A program made the translations under genes and the position numbers. The notes below the pieces were generated by a model. It was given only the letters and a program-made list of their open reading frames with translations, was not told the origin of the DNA and made no database searches. A stretch of 64,000 bases of DNA from Prunus persica (Eukaryota > Streptophyta > Magnoliopsida > Rosales > Rosaceae), in NCBI RefSeq assembly GCF_000346465.2, contig NC_034010.1, positions 6,773,610 to 6,837,609 on the forward strand, in the 5' to 3' direction. How positions within the stretch are numbered: position 1 is the stretch's first letter; every line of letters begins with the position of its first letter. Shown one piece after another: positions 1 to 11,627 of this stretch.

Positions 1-1740
1 AACTGCATATGGTTGCCCTACTAACCAAGATAGGAATACTGTGCGGTATTCCATATGGTGGGTTATGTAAAGTCATGCTTCAGTGTGAAAGACTTATTTC
101 ATAGCACCCGAACCAGTGGAGGGACTGGTATTAGAATCAGATTTGCTTAGCCTTAGCATCTAACAAGGAAAGATTCCTTTAACTATGAACATATGTCAAG
201 GGCACTATCAAAACCCATGGTCAAATATCACCTTGATATGAAGTTTCATTCCTGAGATCACGAGGCAGCGTTGGCCTATTTAATAGAACGGATCATAATC
301 ACAATCTGGTAGGTCCCAGAACAGAATTGGGATTCTACTCTTTTCTGAGAACCAGGAAACGGCGCATTAGGTTCTAAACAAACACAAAACTCGCCCCTAA
401 AAAGAAGGGAAAAAGCACGATTCACATTATGTCCAACATCTTTTACAACACCACATTATCATTCTTTGTGTAGGCCCAACTAAAGTCAGATTCCTAAAAG
501 CATCAATGCAGACCTTTTATATTGTAATGCAAGCAAATCGGTGAAACTTTTTTGTCCACTATCTCAACATAAGCTTTACGATCACTTTCTTATGGCACAC
601 ATACAATTTTACTTTCATTTATTGAGCTGTTTTTGTTTTGTTAGTATGGTGTTACGCACTAATAAATCTAGTTACTGATAGCATAATATCCTGGTAGGCC
701 ACATTCTAACTTCCAACCTCAAACTTAGGGAATGACCGTTGTGTGTTTTTGTGTGTGTCCGCTCATTGTGTGTGAATTGAGTTGACTCACTGGCACTATT
801 ACAAGCCCATAAACTTAGCAAAATGTACCACAGGTGATAAGTTGTGTTACTGACAATGACATCAAGCAGCAGAAAAGTTTGTAGATTACTTGCAGGATGG
901 CATTGCAACTTCACCCAGAAAACAAAACACCAAAACAAAACAAAATGTTAATAAGTAATTTGCTGATATGCATCTTGTAATGTTTATGACGGGAAAGGAA
1001 TAGTACAGCTATTCAAGGTACAAAACACTCCTTAAGGGGGACAAAAATGCAGCTTATGAGATTGTATTTGTGAATTAACATTTTTTTTGGTCAATGGTGA
1101 ATGAACAATTAATGCTGTCCCGGTTTCCTTTTCTTTCATGAGTTATGTTTGTTTTAATTTTTTAAATTTGTTGTATACTGCTTGAGTGTTTGGACAATGC
1201 CCCTTAGCATCCTTTATTCCTTCTATAGAATTTTCTACTATGAAATACAGATCATGCTTTTCCACCATCCAACACCCAATCCGTGATTTTAGCAAACTCA
1301 ATCTACCAAGTTACCGACCAAAGCATTTATACAAGAATCTCTACTACATCTGTATTTTTCCAGAACCAATGACATATCAGATCAATCAGATCCCAGCAGT
1401 ATCCAAATTCAAGAAATATAATAATCCTCCATCTGAACCACAGTTCTAATTGTCACAAAATTATGTGAGTGGTGCCTGTGTGTGCATGTCTCAGTTACCT
1501 GTAACAGGCTTCTATCTGAAAACAAAATAAATTTACTGCATTACAAATAACTGCCTAAAACCAAGTGAAAGAAAATAAAGCCAACTACAATTATCTCTTT
1601 TCTAATGATGGGGAAAAAAAGAGTTTTACTCATTGCAGTTGTATCAAACCAACTACAAATATCATTCAACAATGCAAGGTGTACTGGGGAAATCAAATGA
1701 AACAAATACAAGAAGACATCATATTAAAAGAAACCCTAAC
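1..1740 (-). other. bZIP gene intron; terminal exon not found
   Basis: This stretch lies downstream of a GT donor that ends the second coding exon of the bZIP gene. Group A bZIP proteins of this type normally finish with a short conserved C-terminal exon. I looked for such an exon on the minus strand and did not see one, so it probably lies left of the window. The sequence is AT-rich and I see no other gene or clear repeat in it. Confidence 0.5.
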
Positions 1741-2716
1741 CTTCTGTTTCCTTAGCCTTTCATTTTCCTCCTCTAGACGTGAAACTTTGTTCTCCAGTTC
1801 ATTTGTATAAGCCTGTTACAGTTTTCTATTTTCAGCTAAAGATTGCAAAAGAAAACCTTGTGGTGGATTTATAAACGAACTGAAAGAAATGAAAATTGAC
1901 CTGCTTTCGTGCTCGTGAACGAGCAGCAGATTCTCGGTTCTTTATCATTCTTTTCTGTCTCCGTTCAACGGTCTTCTCAACTATGTCCTCTGGGTTGCCT
2001 CTTTTCCTCCCAGGTGTCTGTGTATCTGATAATGTACCCATTAAGGGTGAAGGCAACGCAACTTGGTTGTCAGGATACGGCACTTCCATTATAGCACCAG
2101 CCCCTATGTGCAGTGGCGGTGGAATAGGTTGGCTTGGCATGTATACCCCCATCATACTTTGTTGTGGATGCTGATACTGTGGTTGTTGGTACTGCAGCCA
2201 CTGACCTTGTGGAAACTGAGACGCCACATTCGCATCAACCACGGCAAGAGGAGCAGAACACTTTTTGTCTGAAGATGCTTCAGCTTCAGCAACAACTCCC
2301 GCTTTTACCAAGAAATCCTCTAAAGTCATCTCTCCCAAAGTACGTTGTCGTTCTTGAGATTTCTTTTCCTCATTATTTTTGCTTTGTTGAATATCTCTCC
2401 AAACCTCATCAACTGTCTTCTTGCTCAATGCACTAGTTAATGACAGGCTTGCCTGACGCTGCAGTGTAGCTTGATTGACCAGTGTAGTGCCTTCAATGTC
2501 CATACCCATGGTCTGGTTGGCCTCAGCACTCCATACATTTTTTAGAAGCTCGTCAAGGTTCATGCTGCTGAGTGGCTTCCCCAAGTCACCTAACTGATTT
2601 TGTACCTCATCAAGCGTGAGACTGTAAATTGAGCTTTGTCGTGCCAAAGGCTGGAACTGCGACTGTTTGCAATTTCCATCAGCCCCACCTTGAGAACCCA
2701 TTGTCTGTATCCCCAT
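1741..2716 (-). CDS. Group A bZIP transcription factor, ABI5-like 2 / AREB3 type (partial)
   Basis: This encodes an ABA-pathway bZIP factor of the ABI5/ABF/AREB family, which binds ABRE elements in the nucleus as a dimer. Exon 1 is 2716-1901 (272 residues, phase 0); exon 2 is 1812-1741 (24 residues). Both junctions fit GT-AG. Conserved phosphorylation-type motifs appear in order: RQSSIYSLTLDEVQ (about residue 27), the MNLDELLKNVW region (about 52), KKTVDEVWRDIQ (about 98) and TLGEMTLEDFLVKAG (about 125). The basic region KRMIKNRESAARSRARKQ ends exon 1, and exon 2 supplies the leucine zipper start (AYTNELENKVSRLEEENERL). The start was chosen at ATG 2716; a second ATG five codons later is a possible alternative. 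The C-terminal exon is outside the window. DPBF3/AREB3 is the closest family member by motif spacing; other ABI5-like paralogues are possible. Confidence 0.88.
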
Positions 2717-2753
2717 TCACCAATTCTCAATAAGAAATTGTGATTACAGAAGG

Positions 2754-4095
2754 CCTATTACCAAATATATCAACCCATACCATAGTTCAGCCTTATGACC
2801 ACTCCAGGCAATCTTCAAACTCAGACCCAAAAATCAGAAACCTAACAAGAAAACATTGAAATTTCAAACATAGAATTCTCCAGTGTTGAACAAGACCATG
2901 CATGCTACGAATACCAAAAGTAACTAAAAGAAGAATGAGAATGATGGTTAGTAGATATCAACTTGACTTGCAAACCAACACTCAAGCATGCACATAAAGA
3001 TTTGAATTGGGGTTAGAATGATTTCATCAATTCCAGACAACAGAACATGCGCAAAGGGTAGAGCCATAAGCTGCAATTAAAAAAAAGGATACCAATTTAT
3101 AATTAAAAAAGGGCAAAAATAATACCCATAAAATTACAGCTTCAAATCGCTTGAATGTATAAGAATAGTCCAATTTCTTTGAAAACAAAAACAAAATCAA
3201 CAGATTGCCAACTTGCAAATTCAACTCGACAAATAATGAACCCATATATCCAGAGAAAAATATATATATTTAAACAATAATAAGACTAATGAATCAGATG
3301 CTATAAACTATTGAAGCCTAAATCTAACCAAACATACATATATACAATAGAAAATAAAACAAAAGGAATAGCCAGAAAGGATGTGAACAAGGGTCAAGGA
3401 AGTTTAGTCTCTTGCATGCAAGTGATTAAAGGACTTCTACAGCCTCTATTTGAGCCAATGCTTTCAGACCCTAAACCCACAATCAAACTCTCAGGAACAA
3501 AAACCCCAAAATCCCATATTCCCAGAAAATCAAAGAGAAAATCAAAGAGCAACACAATGAAGCATGAAAAATCAAATTACATTATTTCCTCAAACAGGAC
3601 CAAAGAGTAACAACATTACCTCACCGCAAAAATATAGAAAAAAACCCAAATCCAAAAGCTTAGATTTGCATGCAACAAAAAATCAGTCTTTTTCTCAAAA
3701 TATATATTTTTAATAATTAGAAAAAACATCACTGACCCAACTTCCAAATGCAAGAATGTTTTCCTCAGAGAAAAAAAACTGGCAACAAATTAAAAATAGA
3801 AAAAACAGGGAAGAAGAAGAATGAGTGAGAGGTCTGTATCTAAGAGAAATGGAAAAGCAAGAGAATCAGAGAGAAAGAAAGCACTCACTTTTAACAGTCC
3901 GATCTGAATCGAAGGAAGAATTTTTGGTTGAGAGATTGTTGTGTGTTTTGAGTGTGGAGGTTGAAATCATCAGCAGAAGCACACTTGTACAAAAACACCT
4001 ACCCAGTGTATCTATTTGTTCAATGTATCCAATTTGCAGAGAGACAAACAAAACTCAAAAAGCGCAGTTGAGAGAGAGAGAGAAAGAGAGAGAGG
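2754..4095 (-). other. bZIP 5' leader and probable 5' UTR intron
   Basis: On the minus strand a CT-rich tract (4071-4094) opens a transcribed-looking leader. A good donor (AAAA|GTGAGT, intron beginning at 3888) and a candidate acceptor (TAATAG, exon resuming at 2754) would remove an intron of about 1.1 kb just before the start codon. Leader introns are common in this gene family. The exact acceptor and transcription start are inferred, not proven. Confidence 0.45.
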
Positions 4096-4099
4096 TTTC

Positions 4100-5563
4100 T
4101 GGCTTTCTGCAAAAACCAAAAATTCCCAAATTTCATTTTTTTATATTATTTATTGTACCCAAAATTTAATTCTTTTTTTCTCCCTTGGTAGACAGTCCTC
4201 TGCCTGCGCCCTCATGGGTTCATTATGGACTTCCCAATTTGTTTGGTCCACTTGTATGCAACCAATTAATAATTCAAATTGTTTATTAATTTCTTCATAG
4301 TGATAGTAATTTTTTAGTCTTTTAAAATTAAATTTTAATAGCTAACTGAATTTCTAGGGTCTTGACTTGCAGATACCGGTCTCAGATTTGAACCCCCACC
4401 ACATTCTTGACTTGCAGACAATAGTCTCAGACCTTAATAGCATGTGTGTGTGAGAAACGTCATCATTCTTGTAGTTTAGATTATCATTTGTATTTTTAAA
4501 AACTCTAATTTTAATAAGCATATTAAATCCATTGTGTTAGATTTTCTGAAATAAATAGGAGGATTAGTACTTACGATTCATGTGGAAGTTTTGTTTATTT
4601 TTATTGTAATATTTTAATTTTCTTTTTGGTGCGTGTAGAGATGTGTACACAAATAAGCGTGGGCAGGCAGGCAGGGGAGCAAGAGTGTATGGAGTGAACC
4701 CAACTAACGAGAGTTTTGTCCAATAGTGAAACGCTGTGGAAGTGGGATATATGCTTTGTAGGCACAAAATCAAATTGAAAATTGAAATGCAGCAGACAGT
4801 GGACACGTGGCACTCCCATGCTATTTTGCCTATTTGTAATTTTGAGACCTTTCTTCCGTGTTCTATTTTCAGAGACTACAAAACAAAGCTCTTTCAAGAC
4901 AAATTTTTTTAAAAAAAAAATATCTTGGGGTTTATAAAAATAAGAAATTCAATAAATTAAATAATTATGATGTCTCAATGCATGTTGACTGTATCCTTGC
5001 GCCTGCAAACAAGTAAGTAACTATCCTTATATGATGTCCAAAATTCTTATTGTGTTAAGCTCTCTCCATGTAAGGTCTATTTTCACAAAGGAAGAAAGAA
5101 AGATTGTGGGGCTTATTTTTAATTGATTATAATTTTTTTTAATTAAATTACAAATTTTATCTATCATTTTTCTAAATCAATAGCCGTTAGATCATCCGTC
5201 AGTCTGACCTTTAAATATTAAAGTGGCAAATGTTGGTCCTTTTTTTTATATTCTTATTTCGACTTCTATTCTATGTTATTTGGATTCATTAATACAACAT
5301 AAACAGAAAAAAATATGGAATTTATTAAATTTTAAAACAATAAAACTAAAATCTAAATAAAAATACAAAGTGACCACAAAAAAAAAATATAACTCCTACC
5401 TCGATCCTCTCTTCACCTTTTTCAGTTCTTCTTCTTGCTTACGTTGCGAATGTGAACCCTTTTTTACTCTTTATTTGACTTTTATGTTGCACCGTGTGTA
5501 TTCATTAATGTCACATATACAAGCAAATAAAATAAAGTTTATCAACCTTTTAAAAATTGATAT
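4100..5563. other. Intergenic, promoter side of bZIP gene
   Basis: AT-rich intergenic DNA containing the bZIP promoter region. Apart from the ABRE I see no gene, no long repeat and no convincing open frame here. Confidence 0.5.
4803..4811 (+). promoter_or_regulatory. ABRE / G-box (ACACGTGGC) upstream of the bZIP gene
   Basis: A textbook ABA-response element, ACACGTGGC, lies about 0.7 kb upstream of the putative leader of the minus-strand bZIP gene. ABRE is the site bound by AREB/ABF proteins themselves, so self-regulation is a reasonable inference. Binding is not shown by sequence alone. Confidence 0.5.
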
Positions 5564-5989
5564 TGTGACGATCAAAAGTGGCGCCACAATCTCACATTGC
5601 TTGGGTGAAGTTAGGTAAAGTGCCTTATGTGTAGAGTTGATCTCGCTTAGTAAGATGCGTTTTTGGCTTGAGGGCTGAAGAAAAAATTTATGCAAGCAAG
5701 GTCCAAAGTGACAATATCTAAGATATTAGGTTGTGACAATTTGATATTAGTTCTTGACTCAATCGATAGTGTGCCGACGAGGACGTCAGGCCTCCAAGGG
5801 GGTGGATTATGATTACCCAGAGTGGTGCCATAGTCCTACATTGTTTGGGTGAGGTTAAGTAAAGTGCCTTATATGTGCATAATTCATCTCCCTTAGTAAG
5901 ACATGTTTTGGACTTGAGGGCCCCAGACCAAATCTATTCATACAGGGCCCAAAGTGGACAATATGTTGCTAAGAGATAGGCTTGTGACA
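5564..5989 (+). mobile_element. TRIM-like miniature LTR retrotransposon
   Basis: Two diverged direct repeats of about 175-180 bp (5564-5738 and about 5808-5989) both begin near TGTGA/TATGA and end in TTGTGACA. They flank an internal region of only about 70 bp. Directly after the first repeat is a degenerate copy of the initiator tRNA-Met primer site (TTTGATATTAGTTC against TTTGGTATCAGAGCC). Directly before the second is a purine tract (AAGGGGGTGGA). That order, LTR-PBS-PPT-LTR without coding sequence, defines a TRIM. Flanks GATAT and GAAAT could be a decayed 5-bp target duplication. Confidence 0.7.
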
Positions 5990-6364
5990 GAAATAATGAT
6001 AATAATAATAATAATGGTCAAATGATATAATCTCCCCTATAGTTATATTCTTTCATTCTCGTCCACGTACCCTTTTTCCAATATGTCAGCTAGTGAGATT
6101 TTTGTCAATGCTTAGAGTCATTGATTCTAACAGGATATATCATTTTAAGGAGTTTTGGATTTCAAGAATATGGGCTACAAGAACAAAACTTAAGTGAAAG
6201 TTGCTTATTTGTTCATTGTGAGGTTGAGGTAATGTATTTTCATGTTTAAATGTTCATATACTCACATCTCAATACAAGATAACAATGTTCGTGTATCCCA
6301 TATATTTCATTTTGAAGACTCAACATTGTTTTTTGGTGTGTATGATTTTCTTATATATATATAT
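5990..6364. other. Short intergenic stretch left of endogenous virus
   Basis: Contains an (ATA)n run just after the TRIM and ends in a (TA)n microsatellite at the virus junction. No gene seen. Confidence 0.5.
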
Positions 6365-6370
6365 ATATTT
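6345..6370. repeat. (TA)n at left virus junction
   Basis: A TA dinucleotide run directly abuts the left end of endogenous virus copy 1. A matching run lies at the right end. Confidence 0.85.
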
Positions 6371-6417
6371 GATTTTGAAATTGAATATTTGAAAGGAAGT
6401 GAGAATTCTGTTCCTGA

Positions 6418-9400
6418 TTTTCTCACTAAAGGTTTTGATATAGGGAAGTTGGACAACATTCTGTTTCCTATACCAAAAGGCTGTAGGCAACTCAGAACAG
6501 ATTTCTTCTTTTAATTTTTGTTCAAATTTTTGAATTTGCAACTGTAAGGAAGGACTGGCAAGCTGTTGTTCAACTCTTTTAAACTTAATTTCTTCTTTAA
6601 GGAAATTCAGCTGGTTAGTTTTTTGGACAACTAAAAGCGACTTAGAGACTGACTGTTTCTGAAGGGCTTTAAGATTATGCAACTCAGGTTTAGACAGAAA
6701 ATTAAACTTAACTTTTTCGCCTAACTGGGTAGAGATAACACCATCGTATTCTACCTGGAAGGGATAAAGCAGACTTATAAAAGGTAATCCTAAGATAACC
6801 TCATCAGTGATATTTTTAATTAAAACAAACGAAGTTTTGAAGCAAACTTTGTTTTGACAAACATGGGCTTTTGGTAACTCATAATTCAACTGGAGAGATT
6901 TCCCTGAGGCAGTGCTTAGGGTTTCTCTAGACTTCTGATAGTACTTAGTAGGAATTAGACCTTCCTGGATACAGTTAAGGTCGGCTCCTGAATCAAATAA
7001 GGCAACTGTGGTAAATTCAAAATCTTTGACAATTATTGTGACTTTTGCATACCATTTTCGGAAATTGACTTGTTTGATTAAATTGACAACTGGGGATTCA
7101 TCGTCAGAAGCAGCAGGGCTTACTGACTGGCTTCTAGGTTCTAAAGGCATTTTGCCTTTTCCAAGACTTGTTAGGTCTTGCCTGATTGTATGGTTTTCAA
7201 CCTGCAACTGATTACTAATCTGTCTTAACTCAGCTAATTCTTGTTTAACTATTTTAACTTCTAACTGGAGATCTTGTAAAGTGACTTCTTTCTTTTTCTG
7301 GGTGAACTTTTCTATAGTAGTGGCTAAACTGACTGGTTGCGGTTTAGGACTACTAGGACTTTCTTGACTGATAACTTTTCGCAATTTTTTCAAATAATCA
7401 GATTTTAACTCAGGGTTTTCTACTCGGCTGATTAGGTCGATTAGCAACTCTTCCTGTTCTTCCTGTTTAGTAAGAACAAAAACAGACTTAATCCTATTAC
7501 AGCATTTATCTGTGCAACCAAATTGAATATTAGGGGAACTAGGCTGAGAGTCTGACGCTTGTTCAGAATCATAGCCAGAACTGGCAACTAGGGATTCAGG
7601 GCTACTAGTTCCAGAGTCTCGCAACTCTAAAACTTGGATCAACTTTTCTTTTTCTTCGGCTGAAATCTGCAAATGTTTAATAGCATCTTTCACCTTGCAC
7701 TGAGAAGCATAATGACCAAATTTTTGACATTTAAAACATTTAACTTTGGACTTATCGGTTTTGGGTTGACTTTTCTGGGTTTTTCTTGGGGCTTTAGACC
7801 AATTTTTTCTTTTAAAACTTTTTCTTTTCTTATAAAACTCATTATCACTTTTGACAGCAAAATGTTTTCGTTTAGAGGAAAATCGGCGTTTTCTAAGGTG
7901 ACTTGGCTTAGACTTGTTTCTTCTAGAAGGCGGAATACTACTGAGACCGTACTGTTCACAGAAGTTTCCCAACTCATATTTGGCTGATTTCCTATCGGAC
8001 TGTATTTGTTTTCCGATTTTGTAATCAACACACATTTTCATACCGACTTGGTTAATTGTGCTTATGATGTTACCATAAGTTAAACTATCCCAATCAATGT
8101 GACCTGATTCATTACTGAGGGTAGTTCGGATCTTATGGGCAAATAGGTTTGGCAGACCATTGACAAACTTTTCTTTCCAGAATGGTTGATTACTATCGTC
8201 TCTAAGCATTACCCTGGAGATGAAAACATCCTTGTACCATCTGAAATCTGACAACTTTGGGCATCTAAGATTACTCAACTGGTCATGGATCCTAGCAGTT
8301 TGATTACTAGGGGTTCCTATGAAATGGTCAATTATGGTGTAAAACAGAGTGTTGACACCGTCTTCTATACCTTGACCTAATCGTTCGTCAAATATAGGGA
8401 GACCGTCATCATTAAGTTTTACAGCAAAGGTTATTCGGCTTTTAGACTCAGGACTCAGATGTTTATCCCACCAACTTCTGAGAGTACCGGTGAAACCAGT
8501 TACTAACAGAGGGACAATTTCAGACTGTCTGAAACTGTGGTTGGTAATGTAACTATTGGCAACCATAGACATATGTTGTAGCTTATTCAGGATTTCCTGC
8601 TCAGAAAGACCATCAATATTCCATTCATATAATTTGTCGGAAGAAACAGAAAACTGGGTTTGCAAGTTTCTTTCTTCAAATTGAATGTCTGGAGGTGTTG
8701 GTCTGGGGTACCAATTTTTGGTCAGACTACTGGGGCTAACAAATTTTTCTAATTTCTTAACTTTGGGTTCAACTTGGATTTCTAAAGTTTGAAAAGCTTT
8801 TTCAATTTTAGAAATATTACTTGTTTCTGACGACTCAGACTCAGAAGTGTTTTCTTCTGCAAAAGCATCTAGTGTTTTAAGACCAGATTTCTCAGTTTTT
8901 TCAATTTTTGCAGGGGTCAACTGGGCTAACATGTCTTCTATTTTCTTCATGGTTGGTGTGATCTTGAGAGTCGGGCTAGACCTAAGATCCTGGAACTGGA
9001 CAATTGGTTTTTCAACTTTCTTTTTAGACTCTACGTCTGTAGAACCTATCTTATCAATTTTAGTTTCGATTGTATCCAACTGTTTTCCTATAACGATTAG
9101 ACTCTGGTTGGTATAATTATTTTGCTCAAGAATTCTTCTATTACTGTCACTGCTTTCAAAGGTTTTGAAAGGAGTAGCAGGAATAAGAGTATCTTTATGC
9201 TTAATAATTATAGTTTCTACTGGAGGATGGCTAGACTCAATGACAGACTTATCTGCCATATTCCATTTTTGCTGAGTTAAGGTTTTTAACTCATCTTTTG
9301 ACATGTAGCGGCTTTCAACAAAATCAAGGTAGAAAATTTCAACTTGGGCTGACCGCATGTAATCTTTCCATTCACTAAAGATTTCTAGGCGGCGTTGGGG

Positions 9401-9613
9401 TTCTGGATAGGCTTGGTGGTAACTATCTCGTCTAGACTGATTCTCAGGAGCTTTGAGATGTTTGTTTAGACGGGACCAGTCAATTTTAAACTTTCTATTA
9501 AGGGTTCTTAACTGGTTATCAACTGTGGCATAGTTTTCAACTACAAAGTCAGACTGGGTAGGTGACTCAGGGGATTCTGACTTTTCTTCAATTGGAGCCT
9601 TGCCATAGCAGGG
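6418..9613 (-). pseudogene. Endogenous caulimovirid polyprotein: coat protein, zinc knuckle, protease, truncated RT
   Basis: One open frame follows the movement protein in the same frame. In order it shows an N-terminal Lys/Glu/Ser-rich region, the coat protein core (about 8640-7950, with WWDKHL and RWYKDVFISRV), a Lys/Arg-rich tract, a CCHC knuckle (CFKCQKFGHYASQC, about 7690-7745) and a predicted coiled coil. Next comes a retropepsin-like protease with ALFDSGADLN (about 6970-7005), then the first residues of the RT region. The knuckle and protease motif are intact. The frame is cut at 6427, where it runs into an inverted fragment of RNase H, so no polymerase can be made from this copy. The frame is open back to the TAG at 9614; the first ATG inside it is at 9358. 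Confidence 0.85.
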
Positions 9614-10663
9614 CTAGGTTACCTGAGAGGATCTTCTCAGAGACTCAAGTTTTAAATCTATCATTGTTTTTTCTAACTCTAGGTCTCGTTCTAGAGTAGA
9701 GGAAGAGGCAGTAAAGGAATGCCGAGCAGGGGCATGCCTTTGCGACTGACCAGGGGTTGGCAACTGGTGTAACTGGACATTAGACTTACATAGAGGCTGG
9801 CTATCGAATCTAATCTTAACCGTGCCATCTAAGTACTGCTGAATGTAGTCTAAATTGTTTAGACTACGTTGGATCGGAGCTGGTTGGCTTTCGGTAACTA
9901 AGGTCCAATCTGTTGGAAGGGCAACTTCTGACCATTTAATGGTCTGGGGAACTTGAATATGGGCGTCTGAAGTATGACTCTGGATCAGGACTGTCTGATC
10001 CTTTGGGCTTTTGTTTAAGGCCTGGAAGTTCATGTTTGTTCCTGTGACCTTATAGTAGATTCGGTAAACTAATGCTAAAGGCTGGGTTCCTGGGAGGACA
10101 TTATAGCCTTCAGTCTTTATATTGAGAGTTAGGGTTCTCAATATGTGCGGGTCACTAAGGCTTACAGTGAAGTCTGGGTAACAATCAAAATGAACTGGAC
10201 CATTACACAAACTGGACTCAATTACTCCTAAAGTACTGTCACTGAAAGCGGTGAACCGGGCATCGCGTAAACAGAGTAGTATGGAGGCTTTCAATCCTAA
10301 CCTAGTTAGGGGCTTAACTGCGACTTGAACTAGACCGATATGCAGGAAATTGTTTCCATCGGACTTGTGCTTTCGAATAGACTCAAGATTAAGCAACTGG
10401 CAAGTTTCGTGTTCTTTACTAAGAGCGTAAACTTGTTCAACTGTTTTGACATGTGTGGTGCTATTAAAACTGGAAGGCAACCAATGTTTCTTATAAATTT
10501 TTTGACTCGGGACTTTAGGGATATTCCAATCTCTAAAATCTAATTGTTCTTTGCAACTAGAATCATATTCAAATTGTTCTTCATTAACTATCTCTGGGAG
10601 TCGACTTATACTGGTCTTAGAACTGCTAGACTTACAGGAATTTGACCTAAGAAAACGACTCAT
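9614..10663 (-). pseudogene. Endogenous caulimovirid movement protein (30K superfamily) region
   Basis: A 349-residue frame from ATG 10663 to TAG 9614-9616. The central part (about residues 105-215) matches the caulimovirid 30K-type movement protein pattern, with HIGLVQVAVKPLTRLGLK followed by a conserved GPVHFDCYPDF segment. Proteins of this class act at plasmodesmata. The coat protein frame continues immediately after the TAG in the same reading frame, so this stop probably interrupts a longer MP-CP-PR-RT-RH polyprotein. It could instead be a recent point mutation in the endogenous copy or a true readthrough site. The region is otherwise undamaged, suggesting a fairly young insertion. Confidence 0.78.
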
Positions 10664-10978
10664 GGCTACTCAAGTGTTTGACTCTTGCAGACTGAGGAAG
10701 AAGATAAACAGGGACTTCCTAGACTCACCGTTTACTCTACAAATAACCTATTAACCTTTCTCAATTTTCTGTCTCCTGCCCAGCACAAACGCCCTACCCT
10801 CGGGACTTACAGATCTAGCAAAAAGGACTCACGGGTCAGACCTTAGAGAAAGATGAACAGACAACTTGGAGAATAAAAGAAAAGAAGAGGAAGAAGATGA
10901 AACCTTCTACTCAGATGCTTAAACCAGCCACTTGGGCGGGAATGAGTAGCAGACGTAGACAAAGACCGTAACTCTTAC

Positions 10979-10991
10979 GGCTCTGATACCA
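10979..10991 (-). other. Primer-binding site, initiator tRNA-Met type (copy 1)
   Basis: On the minus strand TGGTATCAGAGCC is an exact match to the primer site used by caulimovirids and many LTR elements for minus-strand DNA synthesis. It lies about 320 nt before the movement protein start and about 260 nt after the putative TATA box, within the viral leader. Confidence 0.85.
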
Positions 10992-11250
10992 GAACAAGGG
11001 AAACAGAGAGAGAAGATGAAGAAGACAAATGCAGAAAATAATGCATGTATGAAAATATTAAAAATAAGATAAGTTAAAAATAGAAATTTATTTATACTCA
11101 CAGAGGTTGCAACTGCAACTCCAAACTTCACACAGTATTTACAAGCGGGATTTTCTCCAAAGAGTGTTTCAGAGAGAATCTATAAAACTGAAGAAAAAGG
11201 AAAAATTACATTCTAAAATGCAATCTGCCTACAACTGAGGCCGAGGCCTG

Positions 11251-11260
11251 CTTATAAAGG
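11251..11260 (-). promoter_or_regulatory. Viral core promoter TATA box (copy 1)
   Basis: CCTTTATAAG on the minus strand lies in the intergenic region between ORF2 and the primer site, followed downstream by a CAGGCCTCGGCCTCAG block. Copy 2 keeps the same block behind its own TATTTAAG, so the position is conserved. Activity is not known. Confidence 0.55.
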
Positions 11261-11627
11261 AAAAAGCAACTACGATTAACATAACTAGGGTATCAGGTAA
11301 CTAGGGTAGGCAACTGTAGGAGCACGGGAGTGCAACCTGATTCAACTTTCAATTTTTGTCTTCTTGTGGTGAATTCAGAAATCAACCTTGTCGGCTGGGC
11401 TTTGTCAGCTGGCAGGGAATCTTCTGTTTTCGGCTACTTTCGGTGGAGTGACTAAAGCAAAACAGTGCTTTGTCTGCTGCTTGGACTTTCCTTCAACTGA
11501 TGGCTGCTTTCGGCAAAAGCGAACAGGGCTTTGTCTGCTGCTTTCCCACGATTTGATAATTTCCTTTGACAAAGTAAATTGTCGGCAACTGCGAGGCGTG
11601 CAACTGGGGCAATTATGAAAGGAATCC

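Noticed and set aside
6242..6514. A plus-strand gene at the left virus edge
   Set aside because: The frame is the inverted RNase H scrap running into antisense viral sequence, not an independent gene.
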